Virus record (IMG/VR): IMGVR_UViG_3300023174_003901
Span: 62,001-126,000 of that record
Reading direction: 5' to 3' (one strand)
Length of the DNA stretch: 64,000 nucleotides
DNA from: a virus
A program made the translations under genes and the position numbers. The notes below the pieces were generated by a model that saw only the letters and a program-made list of their open reading frames with translations, ran no database searches and was not told the origin of the DNA. Shown here piece after piece: positions 49,428-57,841 of this stretch; position 1 is the stretch's first letter; each line of letters begins with the position of its first letter.

Positions 49428-49693
49428 TTCAAGTCGCCTTTAAGGGTGTGCCAAACAACAGGATCACAGTTGAGATAGATTCGATATTTTACATTGTTGC
49501 GCCAACGTGTAAATTCGTTTATCTTGCGCTCTACAAAGTTAAACATTGAATCACGAAACCAAAACGGATTCAAGATGGCCGCAATCATGGCAATGGCTAA
49601 GGGCGGCATGAGAACGGCCACAGTGACCCAGTGGAAGGTCATGGCACGATAGAATCGGCCACCTGTGGGTGTGAGTGTTATTTCTTTGTTCAT
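49424..49693 (-). CDS. Small membrane protein (89 aa)
   Basis: ATG 49693 (MNKEITLTPTGGRFYRAMTF) after AAAGG. One strong hydrophobic segment WVTVAVLMPPLAIAMIAAIL at ~23-42, with Arg/Lys-rich cytoplasmic tail (KINEFTRWRNNVKYRIYL). Overlaps both neighbours. Single-pass membrane protein, unknown role. Confidence 0.65.
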   Translation of the reverse strand: MNKEITLTPTGGRFYRAMTFHWVTVAVLMPPLAIAMIAAILNPFWFRDSMFNFVERKINEFTRWRNNVKYRIYLNCDPVVWHTLKGDLK

Positions 49694-49887
49694 CGCTGTA
49701 CCTTTTGACATTCAAAAACGCCGGGAAACATCTTGTTCTCCCGTACCAACTTGTCCATGTATACAACCATGGAAGTCTTGGTCTTTTCACAGTCCTCTAG
49801 TTCTCTAAACTGACTCATGCGTTCTATGTGAAAGCCTGGAACCCCGGCCTTGGTCACAATCAAAAATGTAAATATTAGTTCGTACAT
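49690..49887 (-). CDS. Small protein with N-terminal hydrophobic segment (65 aa)
   Basis: MYELIFTFLIVTKAGVPGFH is a short membrane or signal-like start; rest is charged (ERMSQFRELEDCEKTKTSMV). No motif recognised. Start overlaps the upstream gene's end. Confidence 0.6.
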   Translation of the reverse strand: MYELIFTFLIVTKAGVPGFHIERMSQFRELEDCEKTKTSMVVYMDKLVRENKMFPGVFECQKVQR

Positions 49888-50111
49888 GGTTCATATCCTA
49901 AGTTCGTTGCGTATTCTCGAACAGACGGCGCCCCGTTCAACCCATCTTCATCTGTGAACACCGGATCGCTGGCATGCATATACCCATCCAGGAATGAGAT
50001 AAACCAAGCGGGTTCACCATAACTCACACAAGGTGTGGCCTGCCCTACTCGCCTGCCATTCACATAAGGTGGCCGATCGATACTGACGAGATACTGACTA
50101 ATCTGATTCAC
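49875..50111 (-). CDS. Small phage protein (78 aa)
   Basis: MNQISQYLVSIDRPPYVNGR then PAWFISFLDGYMHASDPVFT, mostly beta. Coupled by 4-nt overlap to the next gene. No named domain. Confidence 0.65.
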   Translation of the reverse strand: MNQISQYLVSIDRPPYVNGRRVGQATPCVSYGEPAWFISFLDGYMHASDPVFTDEDGLNGAPSVREYATNLGYEPCTN

Positions 50112-50353
50112 GATTCAACCTCGTAGTTCTTTTTGATGTGCTTGGCAATGGTGTAGCCTTGTCCCAGTGTAAGTCCATCAAAGCGATAGGCAGTATCGGC
50201 ACAGTCGCGGATCAACAATTCAGCAAAGTGTTTCACAAACTTTTCCAAGTCTTCGGGCGTCATGGTGCTCCAAGTTTCCTTGAACTTGTCGTCCAGTGTC
50301 TGTCCCATTAGTTGTTTGATACGCTTGTTCACTGCGATCTCCGCTTCATCCAT
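50108..50353 (-). CDS. Small helical phage protein (81 aa)
   Basis: ATG 50353 chosen (MDEAEIAVNKRIKQLMGQTL); an upstream ATG adds eight residues. Helical: KFVKHFAELLIRDCADTAYR. Tight overlap with neighbours. Function unknown. Confidence 0.65.
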   Translation of the reverse strand: MDEAEIAVNKRIKQLMGQTLDDKFKETWSTMTPEDLEKFVKHFAELLIRDCADTAYRFDGLTLGQGYTIAKHIKKNYEVES

Positions 50354-50532
50354 GTGTAGTCTACTCCGTCTGGACACTTGCCATTTCGAATGCTATCAGC
50401 GCCAAACACACCCACAATCTCCATACCGTTGCCTGTGATAGTAACAAACTCACCCAACGCCCGGGCATACGCCATGGCCTGATCCAAAGATTCAAAATCT
50501 TGTTGTTGAGTGGGGCTTGCTACATTATACAT
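50329..50532 (-). CDS. Small phage protein (67 aa)
   Basis: MYNVASPTQQQDFESLDQAM, AYARALGEFVTITGNGMEIV and GVFGADSIRNGKCPDGVDYT give a compact beta-rich protein like those found in many phages. Stop overlaps the next start. Unknown function. Confidence 0.7.
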   Translation of the reverse strand: MYNVASPTQQQDFESLDQAMAYARALGEFVTITGNGMEIVGVFGADSIRNGKCPDGVDYTWMKRRSQ

Positions 50533-50715
50533 TTAATCCATTAGACTGTAAAGTCTATCTTCCCAATAAAATTCATAACTTTGGCATTGTTCGGCAACTT
50601 TGCCCACAAGGCTGGCACGTTGTAGATAAGTTCTACTTGTTTTTGCCGCTTCTAATTTGGCAATCAGCGCATCAATGTCTGCATTCATACGCTCGTCAAG
50701 TGGTGATAGTCTCAT
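50533..50715 (-). CDS. Small helical phage protein (60 aa)
   Basis: MRLSPLDERMNADIDALIAK then LEAAKTSRTYLQRASLVGKV: basic helical. GGAAATC lies 6 nt upstream. One base from the next gene. Not recognised. Confidence 0.65.
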   Translation of the reverse strand: MRLSPLDERMNADIDALIAKLEAAKTSRTYLQRASLVGKVAEQCQSYEFYWEDRLYSLMD

Positions 50716-50724
50716 ATGATTTCC

Positions 50725-51072
50725 TTAATCTAAACGGCTACCAGCGTAGGCAGTAAAGCCGTATCGCTTAAACACATCAGCCGCCGCTTGGGCACCTGCT
50801 TCCAGGGTGTCTACGTTTTGCACGTACATATTGGCTGGGTTCCAAATTTGGAATGCTCCAGTATGGCTCTTGCTCACGCCTGCTTCTTTGAGAGCACGGC
50901 CCAGTTTGGTATTGCCCTTGACACCAAAGATGTCAACCCAGGCAAAGCCACAGGCAAACTGATCTCGTCCGCCAAGTTTTTCCTGGAAGAAACGTTCAGC
51001 GGCCTCACGAGCGGCTGACTTGGCTTCGGCTACGATTGTGTCTACTTTGACACCGTTTACTGTTACTGTCAT
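50725..51072 (-). CDS. Conserved phage protein (115 aa)
   Basis: AGGAGCC-type ribosome site. Contains AAREAAERFFQEKLGGRDQF, GFAWVDIFGVKGNTKLGRAL then IWNPANMYVQNVDTLEAGAQ. Such proteins are widespread in T4-like phages without known function. Driven by the extended -10 promoter at 51102. Confidence 0.8.
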   Translation of the reverse strand: MTVTVNGVKVDTIVAEAKSAAREAAERFFQEKLGGRDQFACGFAWVDIFGVKGNTKLGRALKEAGVSKSHTGAFQIWNPANMYVQNVDTLEAGAQAAADVFKRYGFTAYAGSRLD

Positions 51073-51101
51073 GGAGGGCTCCTTTTAGTTTCTATACAAG
51101 T

Positions 51102-51130
51102 ATTATAGCAAAATGGGAATTATTGGTCAA
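51102..51130 (-). promoter_or_regulatory. Sigma70 promoter, extended -10
   Basis: TTGACC, 17 nt, TGCTATAAT; the following 5' leader is nearly identical to that at 32532. Confidence 0.85.
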
Positions 51131-51467
51131 CCGTTTTTGTACGCACGTCGGTGTTGAGTGCAGGTGTATACTTTCGTATTAGTTCACGCTCTAGGGTGTG
51201 TGCTTGGGTCTTGCCACGCACAATGTCAACGATCGCAAAGTTCACAGCCGACTCACCAGCGGCGCGAATTGCTTCATACAGGCGCCAAGATTTGTCTTCT
51301 GTGCGTGAGCGATAGATGTGCTTGTTGATGCGTGAACGCAGGCTCATTGTGATGGTGCGTTGAGTTTTTGCTGTAACACCAATGTAGTACTCCAGGCCAA
51401 TTTGGATGAAGTAAACAATGTGTGTACGGTCCACTCGTTTTTTGCGTGATTGCTTTTTAAGTTCCAT
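51120..51467 (-). CDS. GIY-YIG-like nuclease domain protein
   Basis: ATG 51467 ([20 protein letters not shown]) lies 6 nt after TATAAT and is leaderless. 115 aa: [18 protein letters not shown] keeps YIG of the motif; [13 protein letters not shown] supplies basic residues and [15 protein letters not shown] the catalytic Glu. Likely cleaves or repairs DNA; small single-domain. First motif is degenerate (VYF for GIY). Confidence 0.7.
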   Translation of the reverse strand: MELKKQSRKKRVDRTHIVYFIQIGLEYYIGVTAKTQRTITMSLRSRINKHIYRSRTEDKSWRLYEAIRAAGESAVNFAIVDIVRGKTQAHTLERELIRKYTPALNTDVRTKTVDQ

Positions 51468-51473
51468 ACATGT

Positions 51474-51502
51474 ATTATAACCGAAATTGCTTTTTTGGTC
51501 AA
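51474..51502 (-). promoter_or_regulatory. Sigma70 promoter, leaderless
   Basis: TTGACC, 17-nt spacer, TATAAT, 6 nt before the ATG. Confidence 0.8.
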
Positions 51503-51522
51503 CCAAAATCAAGTACTACAAA

Positions 51523-51556
51523 AGTACTACTTTTTGCGGGTTACAAAAGTAGTACT
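51523..51556 (-). terminator. Possible terminator with direct repeat
   Basis: AGTACTAC / GTAGTACT stem with 18-nt loop; a further copy of GTAGTACTT follows. U-tract is short, so termination is uncertain. Confidence 0.4.
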
Positions 51557-51562
51557 TTGGGT

Positions 51563-51922
51563 TTAACTGTAATTTTCCAGGAATCGGCTCAAGTCCCCGT
51601 ACAAGTTGGCCAGCAAGGCCTCGCGACTGCCGTAGAATTCAATCCAGGGCTTGCGTCGATCGGCTTTGAGAAAATATGGATCATGCAGTCGTTGGTCCAA
51701 CATGACCAACAGTCGGGGTGTGAGTTTGTCTGGGTTGATGTCAAAGTGATAACTCTCTACACCCAATTGTTTCATAACTGCATAACCTTCTGCAGTCAAT
51801 CGTAGACCGGAACCATCTCTAATGTTCTGCCACCAGTCACGCATGGCCGAACGGATGCCAGGACGGTCATCAGGCTTGAGTTGTGCAATTACGGCTTGAG
51901 TGATGGCAAGTTTATCTCGCAT
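51563..51922 (-). CDS. Conserved phage protein (119 aa)
   Basis: ATG 51922 (MRDKLAITQAVIAQLKPDDR) overlaps the upstream gene's end. Pattern GLRLTAEGYAVMKQLGVESY, KLTPRLLVMLDQRLHDPYFL then IEFYGSREALLANLYGDLSR is a known phage family, alpha/beta, function unknown. Followed by the inverted repeat at 51523. Confidence 0.75.
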   Translation of the reverse strand: MRDKLAITQAVIAQLKPDDRPGIRSAMRDWWQNIRDGSGLRLTAEGYAVMKQLGVESYHFDINPDKLTPRLLVMLDQRLHDPYFLKADRRKPWIEFYGSREALLANLYGDLSRFLENYS

Positions 51923-52208
51923 TGGGATAGATCTTATCCCCACTCTTTAACAACACCACAGTGAACTTGTCGGTCTTGAATTGTACATTGAGTTTGCGAG
52001 CCAAGTTGATGGCATGACCACTGTTGCTGAAACTGACCTTTTTGTACTTGGGGCCAGGATACTGAGTCAACAGATTGGCAGTTTTGAGATTGATAGGCTG
52101 GTTGTCAAAGAACACCGCCCAGATGCCTTCGGCCGCAAGTACCTGTTCCGTCTTGTAGGTCTGCTTGTTTGTGTGCTCAATCAGCACTTGTGGCTTGGGT
52201 CTGCTCAT
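51912..52208 (-). CDS. Small phage protein (98 aa)
   Basis: MSRPKPQVLIEHTNKQTYKT, EQVLAAEGIWAVFFDNQPIN, VSFSNSGHAINLARKLNVQF: beta-rich, basic, one coherent domain. No named family. Overlaps the downstream gene by 11 nt. Confidence 0.7.
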   Translation of the reverse strand: MSRPKPQVLIEHTNKQTYKTEQVLAAEGIWAVFFDNQPINLKTANLLTQYPGPKYKKVSFSNSGHAINLARKLNVQFKTDKFTVVLLKSGDKIYPNAR

Positions 52209-52251
52209 TCATTAAACTCCTACATTTATTTATCTCAAAATATACGTAGTT

Positions 52252-52461
52252 TTAGAAGTCTTTGCCGGCCACTTCCACTGTGATTATGGACTCCTGTTGT
52301 AGAGCCTGAACTTGAGACTGTAAGTTAGTGACAACCAACAACAATTTGGTTATATCAGCATGTAGATCTTTGGCATCTCGCATGGGGCACATGAAGTCCT
52401 TGGCATTGCGACTTTCGTGTGCTTTGATGTTGTCTATGAATCGGTTTATGTGTAGACTCAT
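52252..52461 (-). CDS. Small helical phage protein (69 aa)
   Basis: MSLHINRFIDNIKAHESRNA then KDLHADITKLLLVVTNLQSQ, a coiled-coil-like C-terminal region. Overlaps the MazG gene's end by ATGA. Unknown function. Confidence 0.65.
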   Translation of the reverse strand: MSLHINRFIDNIKAHESRNAKDFMCPMRDAKDLHADITKLLLVVTNLQSQVQALQQESIITVEVAGKDF

Positions 52462-52826
52462 TGCCGCTTCAAGAAAGGTTTCAAATCAGGTGGTTCCCAG
52501 CCCAAAGGCTTGAGTACCTTGCCATCTTCACGCTTGCGAACCTTGCCTGTTTCGTGATCAATCTTGGCAAAGTTGGTCTTCATGACTTCCTTCCACGCAC
52601 CTTCTGCATCAAACCCTGCTGAGTGTATGGCACCAATGGTCACAACCAAGATATCGATCAGTGCATCCAATGCTTCTACATCATCGTTGGCTGCCAATGC
52701 GGCCACGAGTTCTTTGTGTTCTTCTTCGATGAGATTGCAGTACATATCAAACTGAGCACCTGGTGGCCCATCAACTGTTTGATCACAGGCTCTCATAAAT
52801 TTTTCTTGATCACGGAAGGGGTTCAT
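52458..52826 (-). CDS. MazG-like nucleotide pyrophosphohydrolase
   Basis: 122 aa after ATG 52826. EEEHKEL and DALIDILVVTIGAI give the E-x-x-E ... D-x-x-x-D metal-binding pattern of all-alpha NTP-PPases. Hydrolyses (d)NTPs, in phages proposed to sanitise pools or lower (p)ppGpp. Its last two codons overlap the helical gene downstream. Confidence 0.85.
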   Translation of the reverse strand: MNPFRDQEKFMRACDQTVDGPPGAQFDMYCNLIEEEHKELVAALAANDDVEALDALIDILVVTIGAIHSAGFDAEGAWKEVMKTNFAKIDHETGKVRKREDGKVLKPLGWEPPDLKPFLKRQ

Positions 52827-53268
52827 TACGTGCCTCGTCTTCGGTATGAAAGGGACCTTGGTAAGCATAACGCTCCAGGGTAATAAGTTTGGGACTCTGA
52901 GTCACTGCCCAGGTCTTGCGTTGACGCACTTGATACCAGCCGGCCGCAAACCACGACTTTGATTTGCGTTTCTTGGTAAACAATGGTAAGCCTTGTTGTA
53001 CGTCCCATACAGGGTTGTATACTCGACTGCCCGATGGATAGCCTTGCACTTGATAACTGGCCGGCTCTCGATTGGGCTTGTTGCCAATGGCTTCAAACTC
53101 AATGTTGGCTCGTTGCCGAATCATGTTGATAGTTTTGAAACTGGTAATCTTGTTATCAATCTTTACAGCGTAGCCATCATCAGTGGCCTCTATGTTGCCG
53201 ATCTTGCGATCGTCTTGTTTCAAAATCCAAAACTGATTATCAACTACCGGTTTGGCTACTATGTTCAT
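52810..53268 (-). CDS. Conserved T4-like phage hypothetical protein (152 aa)
   Basis: MNIVAKPVVDNQFWILKQDD, KIGNIEATDDGYAVKIDNKI then FTKKRKSKSWFAAGWYQVRQ, common in cyanophage-like T4 genomes. No catalytic motif. Overlaps the exonuclease gene by 29 nt. Confidence 0.75.
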   Translation of the reverse strand: MNIVAKPVVDNQFWILKQDDRKIGNIEATDDGYAVKIDNKITSFKTINMIRQRANIEFEAIGNKPNREPASYQVQGYPSGSRVYNPVWDVQQGLPLFTKKRKSKSWFAAGWYQVRQRKTWAVTQSPKLITLERYAYQGPFHTEDEARNEPLP

Positions 53269-54262
53269 TTAAGCGTCCTTTGTAAGTTTCGTTGAGCCAG
53301 CGAGCATATTGTTCTGCTGACTCTGAAAGTTTGTTCAACTCGTATTTGCCACAAAATTTCATAAATCTGACTCCTACCTGTCCCACGTCCTTGTGACTGA
53401 CGTTCTCATGTATGGCCATGTCCACTTTGTGCTTGATCTCTGCAGGCTGTGCGGTAAGGTCAACCAAGGTACAGTTGCGTTCGTAATCATCTTTCACACG
53501 ATGTTCTAGACCGTTGTGGTCGGACCAACGTTGGAGCATGAGATTGTTCCACGCATACCCTTTATCATTGCGATCCGCGTAGGCTTCACGGAGACCAACT
53601 TTATTCTTTGTGCCTTTCTCACGTACTCCCGGATATGCACTAAAAACATTGTCGGAGGAGTCCCCACGCATACACTTCTCAAATAACAGCCAGGCTGGGT
53701 CTGGTACCGTTTTTGGCTGTTTAGTTTTTTTATCAATGACCTGTCGACCTTTAGCATCAAAGATTCCTTCCAAGGTATGAAGTTCGTCGGTTATGCCATT
53801 GTACTGGCTGACATTGGGAGCAAGCAATTGTATGAAATCTGTGTCTGAACTGATAATGTAGTGTTCGTCCAGTGGGTGCAATGCAATCCAGCGAGCAATC
53901 ACATCATCTGCTTCAGCCTCTGGGTGACGTATCACGCTACAGTTTGTGTTGTCACTCAAGTATTTAGTCAGGCTATCAAACGTCTCCCAGAACAACTGAT
54001 CTTCTTCTTTTTCAGTTTCTGTCAAAGCCGCACGAGCCACAGCACGATTCTTCTTGTAAGGCTCGTAATAGTCCTTGCGCCACGAGCGTCCTTCCAGTGC
54101 GAATACCACGTGATCTGCTTCAAATTTGCGGTGCACCTTGTTGATACTACTCATTACAATATGCAGAGCATAGCCTACCTTTTCCCAAGGATCTGCGGCT
54201 CGGAAAGCCGAATGACGGGCACGAAAAAATGTGTTAGCAGTATCAATCAGCAAGTATCGCAT
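53240..54262 (-). CDS. 5'-3' exonuclease, T4 RNase H/FLAP type
   Basis: 340 aa with ATG 54262 (MRYLLIDTANTFFRARHSAF). Acidic metal residues include the N-terminal LLIDTANT, and VVFALEGRSWRKDYYEPYKK, then EAEADDVIARWIA and SSDTDFIQLL. This is the PIN-like 5'-nuclease core with C-terminal helical arch region (CMRGDSSDNVFSAYPG). It removes RNA primers or flaps in replication. One of the few unambiguous replication genes in the window. Confidence 0.92.
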   Translation of the reverse strand: MRYLLIDTANTFFRARHSAFRAADPWEKVGYALHIVMSSINKVHRKFEADHVVFALEGRSWRKDYYEPYKKNRAVARAALTETEKEEDQLFWETFDSLTKYLSDNTNCSVIRHPEAEADDVIARWIALHPLDEHYIISSDTDFIQLLAPNVSQYNGITDELHTLEGIFDAKGRQVIDKKTKQPKTVPDPAWLLFEKCMRGDSSDNVFSAYPGVREKGTKNKVGLREAYADRNDKGYAWNNLMLQRWSDHNGLEHRVKDDYERNCTLVDLTAQPAEIKHKVDMAIHENVSHKDVGQVGVRFMKFCGKYELNKLSESAEQYARWLNETYKGRLNEHSSQTGS

Positions 54263-54264
54263 GT

Positions 54265-54966
54265 TTAAACCAAGTTGTTGTGTTTGATGTAGTTTAACAC
54301 ATGTTCCGCCCAAAAGCAATGGGCAGCCTCACCAAAATGCCAAGAATCCGGGCGTACAGTAGCAAAACCACTGTTTCTTAGTACTCGATCGTAGGTATTG
54401 TCCGGATCATAAGGTGCCATGTAGTTCACACCCCAGTCGTGACGATTTGTCACACCTGAGAAATCCGAATTACCATTAAAGAACACATGCCGAACATGGT
54501 TGAGTCGGAGTTCACGATGAAACTGCCAGATTTCACTGTGTGCGTGTTGTCTACATTCCTGCCAATCAACCTCGGATATAAACCGCCGATATCGATCCTG
54601 TAGATCTATGGGCACATGATCTACGCCACTAGCATTGACTTGATACCAGGTATTATCATGCAACCATTCTTGACGTTCCCAAGTTGACCATTGTATGACG
54701 ACTAGAGTATCTTCAAAACTATCTTGCTGTTGCAACCAGGCTCGGGTGGTGCGCATGATTCGAGCATTGCTGGAGGCACTTTCTGCATCACAATGTAGTA
54801 TGGCTCTGAGATAGTTGGCCAGATCGCAACCCCAACTCACACGCTCGTTATCTGGATGTGGCCTACGTCCTAGCCCATAATACAAGCCATCATCTTCGGC
54901 AAAGGCATATGAGTTAACTGCTTCGGCAGCGGCAGTATGGCTATCACCGTTGACATACAGTATCAA
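54265..54966 (-). CDS. SGNH hydrolase-like protein
   Basis: 233 aa. MILYVNGDSHTAAAEAVNSY has the GDSHT catalytic Ser block; VVIQWSTWERQEWL and HVFFNGNSDFSG give the later Asn block, and DSWHFGEAAHCFWAEHVL the Asp/His-like end. Similar in fold but not in sequence to 35921. Likely esterase acting on a glycan. Overlaps the downstream gene by ATGA. Confidence 0.65.
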   Translation of the reverse strand: MILYVNGDSHTAAAEAVNSYAFAEDDGLYYGLGRRPHPDNERVSWGCDLANYLRAILHCDAESASSNARIMRTTRAWLQQQDSFEDTLVVIQWSTWERQEWLHDNTWYQVNASGVDHVPIDLQDRYRRFISEVDWQECRQHAHSEIWQFHRELRLNHVRHVFFNGNSDFSGVTNRHDWGVNYMAPYDPDNTYDRVLRNSGFATVRPDSWHFGEAAHCFWAEHVLNYIKHNNLV

Positions 54967-55358
54967 GAGACCTCTGTGCGTCCGTCACCAAGGTCGGTGG
55001 TACGAACATAAATGCCTGATTTCTTGATGGCTTCTTCTTGTTCCCATGTTTCCATTACAACATGGCGGCAAACATTTTGGAACCAGCGGTCCACAATCTC
55101 TGCGTCTGTGTCTTCTTTTTTGATTTGATATCCTGCACGAATAAGATTGAAGATGAACTTGTCATTCCAGTCTAGTTCAAACGCTCCTTGATGCAGATTT
55201 TCAGGATCAATGTCCATGCTTAAAATTGCCACCCAGGGCTCGCCACGTTCAGTGGCCAGTTGCTTTTCAGTCTTGACAGGTTCCTTGGGCTTGGGTTCGG
55301 CCTTGACCTTGGGAGCCGGTTCGGGTTTTTTCTTGAACCAATCACGTATTCCCATCAT
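54963..55358 (-). CDS. Conserved phage protein (131 aa)
   Basis: I take ATG 55358, overlapping the QueE stop. After MMGIRDWFKKKPEPAPKVKA the N-terminus is Lys/Pro-rich and probably disordered; the rest (DPENLHQGAFELDWNDKFIF, NLIRAGYQIKKEDTDAEIVD) is a compact domain conserved in T4-like phages. Unknown function. Confidence 0.75.
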   Translation of the reverse strand: MMGIRDWFKKKPEPAPKVKAEPKPKEPVKTEKQLATERGEPWVAILSMDIDPENLHQGAFELDWNDKFIFNLIRAGYQIKKEDTDAEIVDRWFQNVCRHVVMETWEQEEAIKKSGIYVRTTDLGDGRTEVS

Positions 55359-56203
55359 GTGCCCCATTCGTTTTTAAACAGTGGCACTTGTAGTCTATCA
55401 CTATACCGCCAGCCTTTTCGCATGGCCATCTCTGCCACTGCACGATTGTTAAGGGTATACACCCGCTCAACCCCACCAACAGGCATGACATACACAGGAC
55501 CCGTAAAGCCTGCTGTGCGATACTCCAACACTGCTTGTTCAGCATCTGTTAAATCCTGTTCTGTTGCCACCACTAGTTTCAAGTAAGTATAACCAACTTG
55601 TTCGTACTCACATACCACTTCTGGGCATATTGCTTCTTCCCACCGCTCACCTGAACCAGGAAGTTTAGCACTTACGGAGAATGTGATTTCACGTTGTGCT
55701 CTCCATCTCTGCAGATATTCTTTAAACTCTGGAGTGAGTTTTTGGGTGCCGTTGGTTTCAAATGTGATTTCTTTGAGACCATGCATGCTGTCGTGATCCA
55801 GCAAGTCCGGATAAGCACGTTGCCAACCCAGCAATGGTTCACCACCTGTAATAACCAAGTGTTCTTCTTCCCAACGCCGATGTGGAAGTATCTCCATAAT
55901 ACGATCCACAATAGCATTACTTTCTAACATGGGACTTAGGTCCTTGAAGTCTGGATGCCATGACGCATAACTATCACATCCTGTACTAACCAAAGGCAAG
56001 TCTTCGTACTTCTCAAATGCCCGGATCATTGTATGTGTGGCCGCAAGGTCAGTAGCCTCGTGGCTTGCTTCACCACGTGGCATACCAAAGCCGGCACATT
56101 TAAAGTTGCAACCAAACGTTCTCAAGAACACCGACGGCACACCCATATATCTGCCTTCGCCTTGGATTGAATAAAATAATTCTGCTATTTTGAGTTTACT
56201 CAT
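55355..56203 (-). CDS. queE: 7-carboxy-7-deazaguanine synthase QueE
   Basis: 282 aa from ATG 56203. AELFYSIQGEGRYMGVPSVF and LVITGGEPLLGWQ are the QueE hallmark motifs. The cluster motif reads GCNFKCAGFG: only two Cys in the CxxxC, with the third probably the Cys in STGCDSYASW about 50 residues later. This atypical spacing is as in phage-type QueE. It converts carboxy-tetrahydropterin to CDG. QueD and FolE are at 60580 and 61884. Product feeds queuosine or 7-deazaguanine DNA modification. Confidence 0.9.
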   Translation of the reverse strand: MSKLKIAELFYSIQGEGRYMGVPSVFLRTFGCNFKCAGFGMPRGEASHEATDLAATHTMIRAFEKYEDLPLVSTGCDSYASWHPDFKDLSPMLESNAIVDRIMEILPHRRWEEEHLVITGGEPLLGWQRAYPDLLDHDSMHGLKEITFETNGTQKLTPEFKEYLQRWRAQREITFSVSAKLPGSGERWEEAICPEVVCEYEQVGYTYLKLVVATEQDLTDAEQAVLEYRTAGFTGPVYVMPVGGVERVYTLNNRAVAEMAMRKGWRYSDRLQVPLFKNEWGT

Positions 56204-56982
56204 ATTTTCTTTGCTTTGATTAATAGATGCCAACCTAGATATTCTTTTACTGCTTCACGCATTTCTTCTGACATGGCCGCAAACCATGGCTCTAGTTCGT
56301 AGATACCTTGTCGGTACTTGGGTACATTATACATGAAACAATGTGCTTGTCTAATCCTTAGGACCTCAAATTTACCTTTTAGTAAATCATAAATTTCTTC
56401 ATTTGAGTAGGCCTGTGCATACGGACAACCTGCTTGTGCCTCAAATTGATCCAGACCTTTTCGAATCATGGCATACTTCCAGGAATTCTTTGCGTATACC
56501 AACATTCTAAACTCACCGTCTGGTTCTAAGGCGGTGTGAATGTTGTCAAGGCAAGTGGTCATGTCCGGATAGTGATGTAGCACACCACATGAATACACCA
56601 GGTCAAACTGGCCCAGGGTGGCCATGCTTTTGGTATCAGCGGCATCCATGTTATGAAACTCACCTTCTAGACCAAACAAGTCAAATCGTTGACGGCTCAT
56701 GGCTACAGACTCTGCTGAAAGATCAATACCCACATACTCAGCACCGTGACGCACAAACTCCACAGCGTCCGAACCAATACCAGATCCTACTTCCAACACA
56801 CGCTTGCCGCGCCATTGATGAAACCCAGCCAAGTCACGCAGGTGTGGTTCTACAAAATATCTACGCTTGCTTATTTCATTCCAGTATTGTTCTGTTCCGG
56901 GCTCACTTAGGCTGTGTTTGACATTACACGGCTGTGTATTCCAATAATTTTTAATACGGTCAATCAGTTGATCATTATTCAC
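56200..56982 (-). CDS. SAM-dependent methyltransferase
   Basis: 260 aa. Motif I RVLEVGSGIGSDAVEF, motif II YVGIDLSAESV, motif III-like DLVYSCGVLHHYPD: class I small-molecule or sugar methyltransferase type. Start overlaps the QueE region by 4 nt. May methylate a glycan or nucleotide intermediate; substrate unknown. Sits between QueE and a GT2 gene. Confidence 0.85.
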   Translation of the reverse strand: MNNDQLIDRIKNYWNTQPCNVKHSLSEPGTEQYWNEISKRRYFVEPHLRDLAGFHQWRGKRVLEVGSGIGSDAVEFVRHGAEYVGIDLSAESVAMSRQRFDLFGLEGEFHNMDAADTKSMATLGQFDLVYSCGVLHHYPDMTTCLDNIHTALEPDGEFRMLVYAKNSWKYAMIRKGLDQFEAQAGCPYAQAYSNEEIYDLLKGKFEVLRIRQAHCFMYNVPKYRQGIYELEPWFAAMSEEMREAVKEYLGWHLLIKAKKI

Positions 56983-56983
56983 G

Positions 56984-57841
56984 TTAGGTTTTCCATTGTT
57001 TTAATCGTTTATGCGGGTCAGCAAGATTCATCTTGCACCAGATGTCATATTCGTTTCCTTGATCATCCTTACCTTCAATCCCCCATTTGAAATGATTCAT
57101 GTCATGTCCTAGCGGTGCAAGATGCTGTGACAACTTCATGCACTCGTCAATTCGGGTTTTGCGCCAGGTGACATGATTGAAGTCTCGTGGATTAGATGGA
57201 TTGCCTTCTAGCATGGGACGATTCTTGAACACCTCATCACCATTCTTGCCTGTAAGATCATAACGTTCGTGATCTACCAGTACCGGAATATTTTTAACAA
57301 TATCCAACATCCAGGCCACTTGACTGACCCAGGCATCATTGATCTGATGTGGAGATAAATGTCCAGTGATCTCTACCCACTTGCGGGGCACAATAGGAAA
57401 AATTGCATAAGGATGTTCGTGATTGGTTTCTGCACGTAATAATGCAAACTCACCGTCGTGATCCATGATTGCTTGATCCCAGTCCTGTGTGGTCATCACA
57501 GCATCATCATTCCAGAAAAACATCCAGGCGCCATGGCTGTGTTTGGCCAACTCATTTAGATACTCATTGAGCCTAATGTAGCCCAGACGTTGGAATTGCA
57601 TGGCACTGTACCGTACATCCATGTCGTCCAGGTAAGGTGCAATATTTTCAACAAAGTAATCAATTGTGTCTGTATCGTCGTCGTCAAATGCAATTAACAC
57701 TTCAATACGCTCAGGATTTTTTGCCCGATCGATCAGTGTGTGCAAACACTTTTCCATGGGCTCGGGTCTGCCACGCACAGGCAATAAGATACTGATATCT
57801 ACGGTAGGGTCACGCTCGGGCAAGTTCTGCGTTGTGGACAC
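56984..57841 (-). CDS. GT2 family glycosyltransferase
   Basis: Start uncertain: a TTG at 57901 opens the frame but overlaps the upstream gene by 92 nt; GTG 57841 is my choice. Body begins VDISILLPVRGRPEPMEKCL, then VLIAFDDDDTDTIDYF (DDDD) and WMFFWNDDAVMTTQDWD: GT-A fold donor site. Clear paralogue of 59756 (same FFWNDDA and DHERxDLTG blocks). They flank a cobalamin-type radical SAM gene, so all three may act on one substrate. Confidence 0.85.
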   Translation of the reverse strand: MSTTQNLPERDPTVDISILLPVRGRPEPMEKCLHTLIDRAKNPERIEVLIAFDDDDTDTIDYFVENIAPYLDDMDVRYSAMQFQRLGYIRLNEYLNELAKHSHGAWMFFWNDDAVMTTQDWDQAIMDHDGEFALLRAETNHEHPYAIFPIVPRKWVEITGHLSPHQINDAWVSQVAWMLDIVKNIPVLVDHERYDLTGKNGDEVFKNRPMLEGNPSNPRDFNHVTWRKTRIDECMKLSQHLAPLGHDMNHFKWGIEGKDDQGNEYDIWCKMNLADPHKRLKQWKT

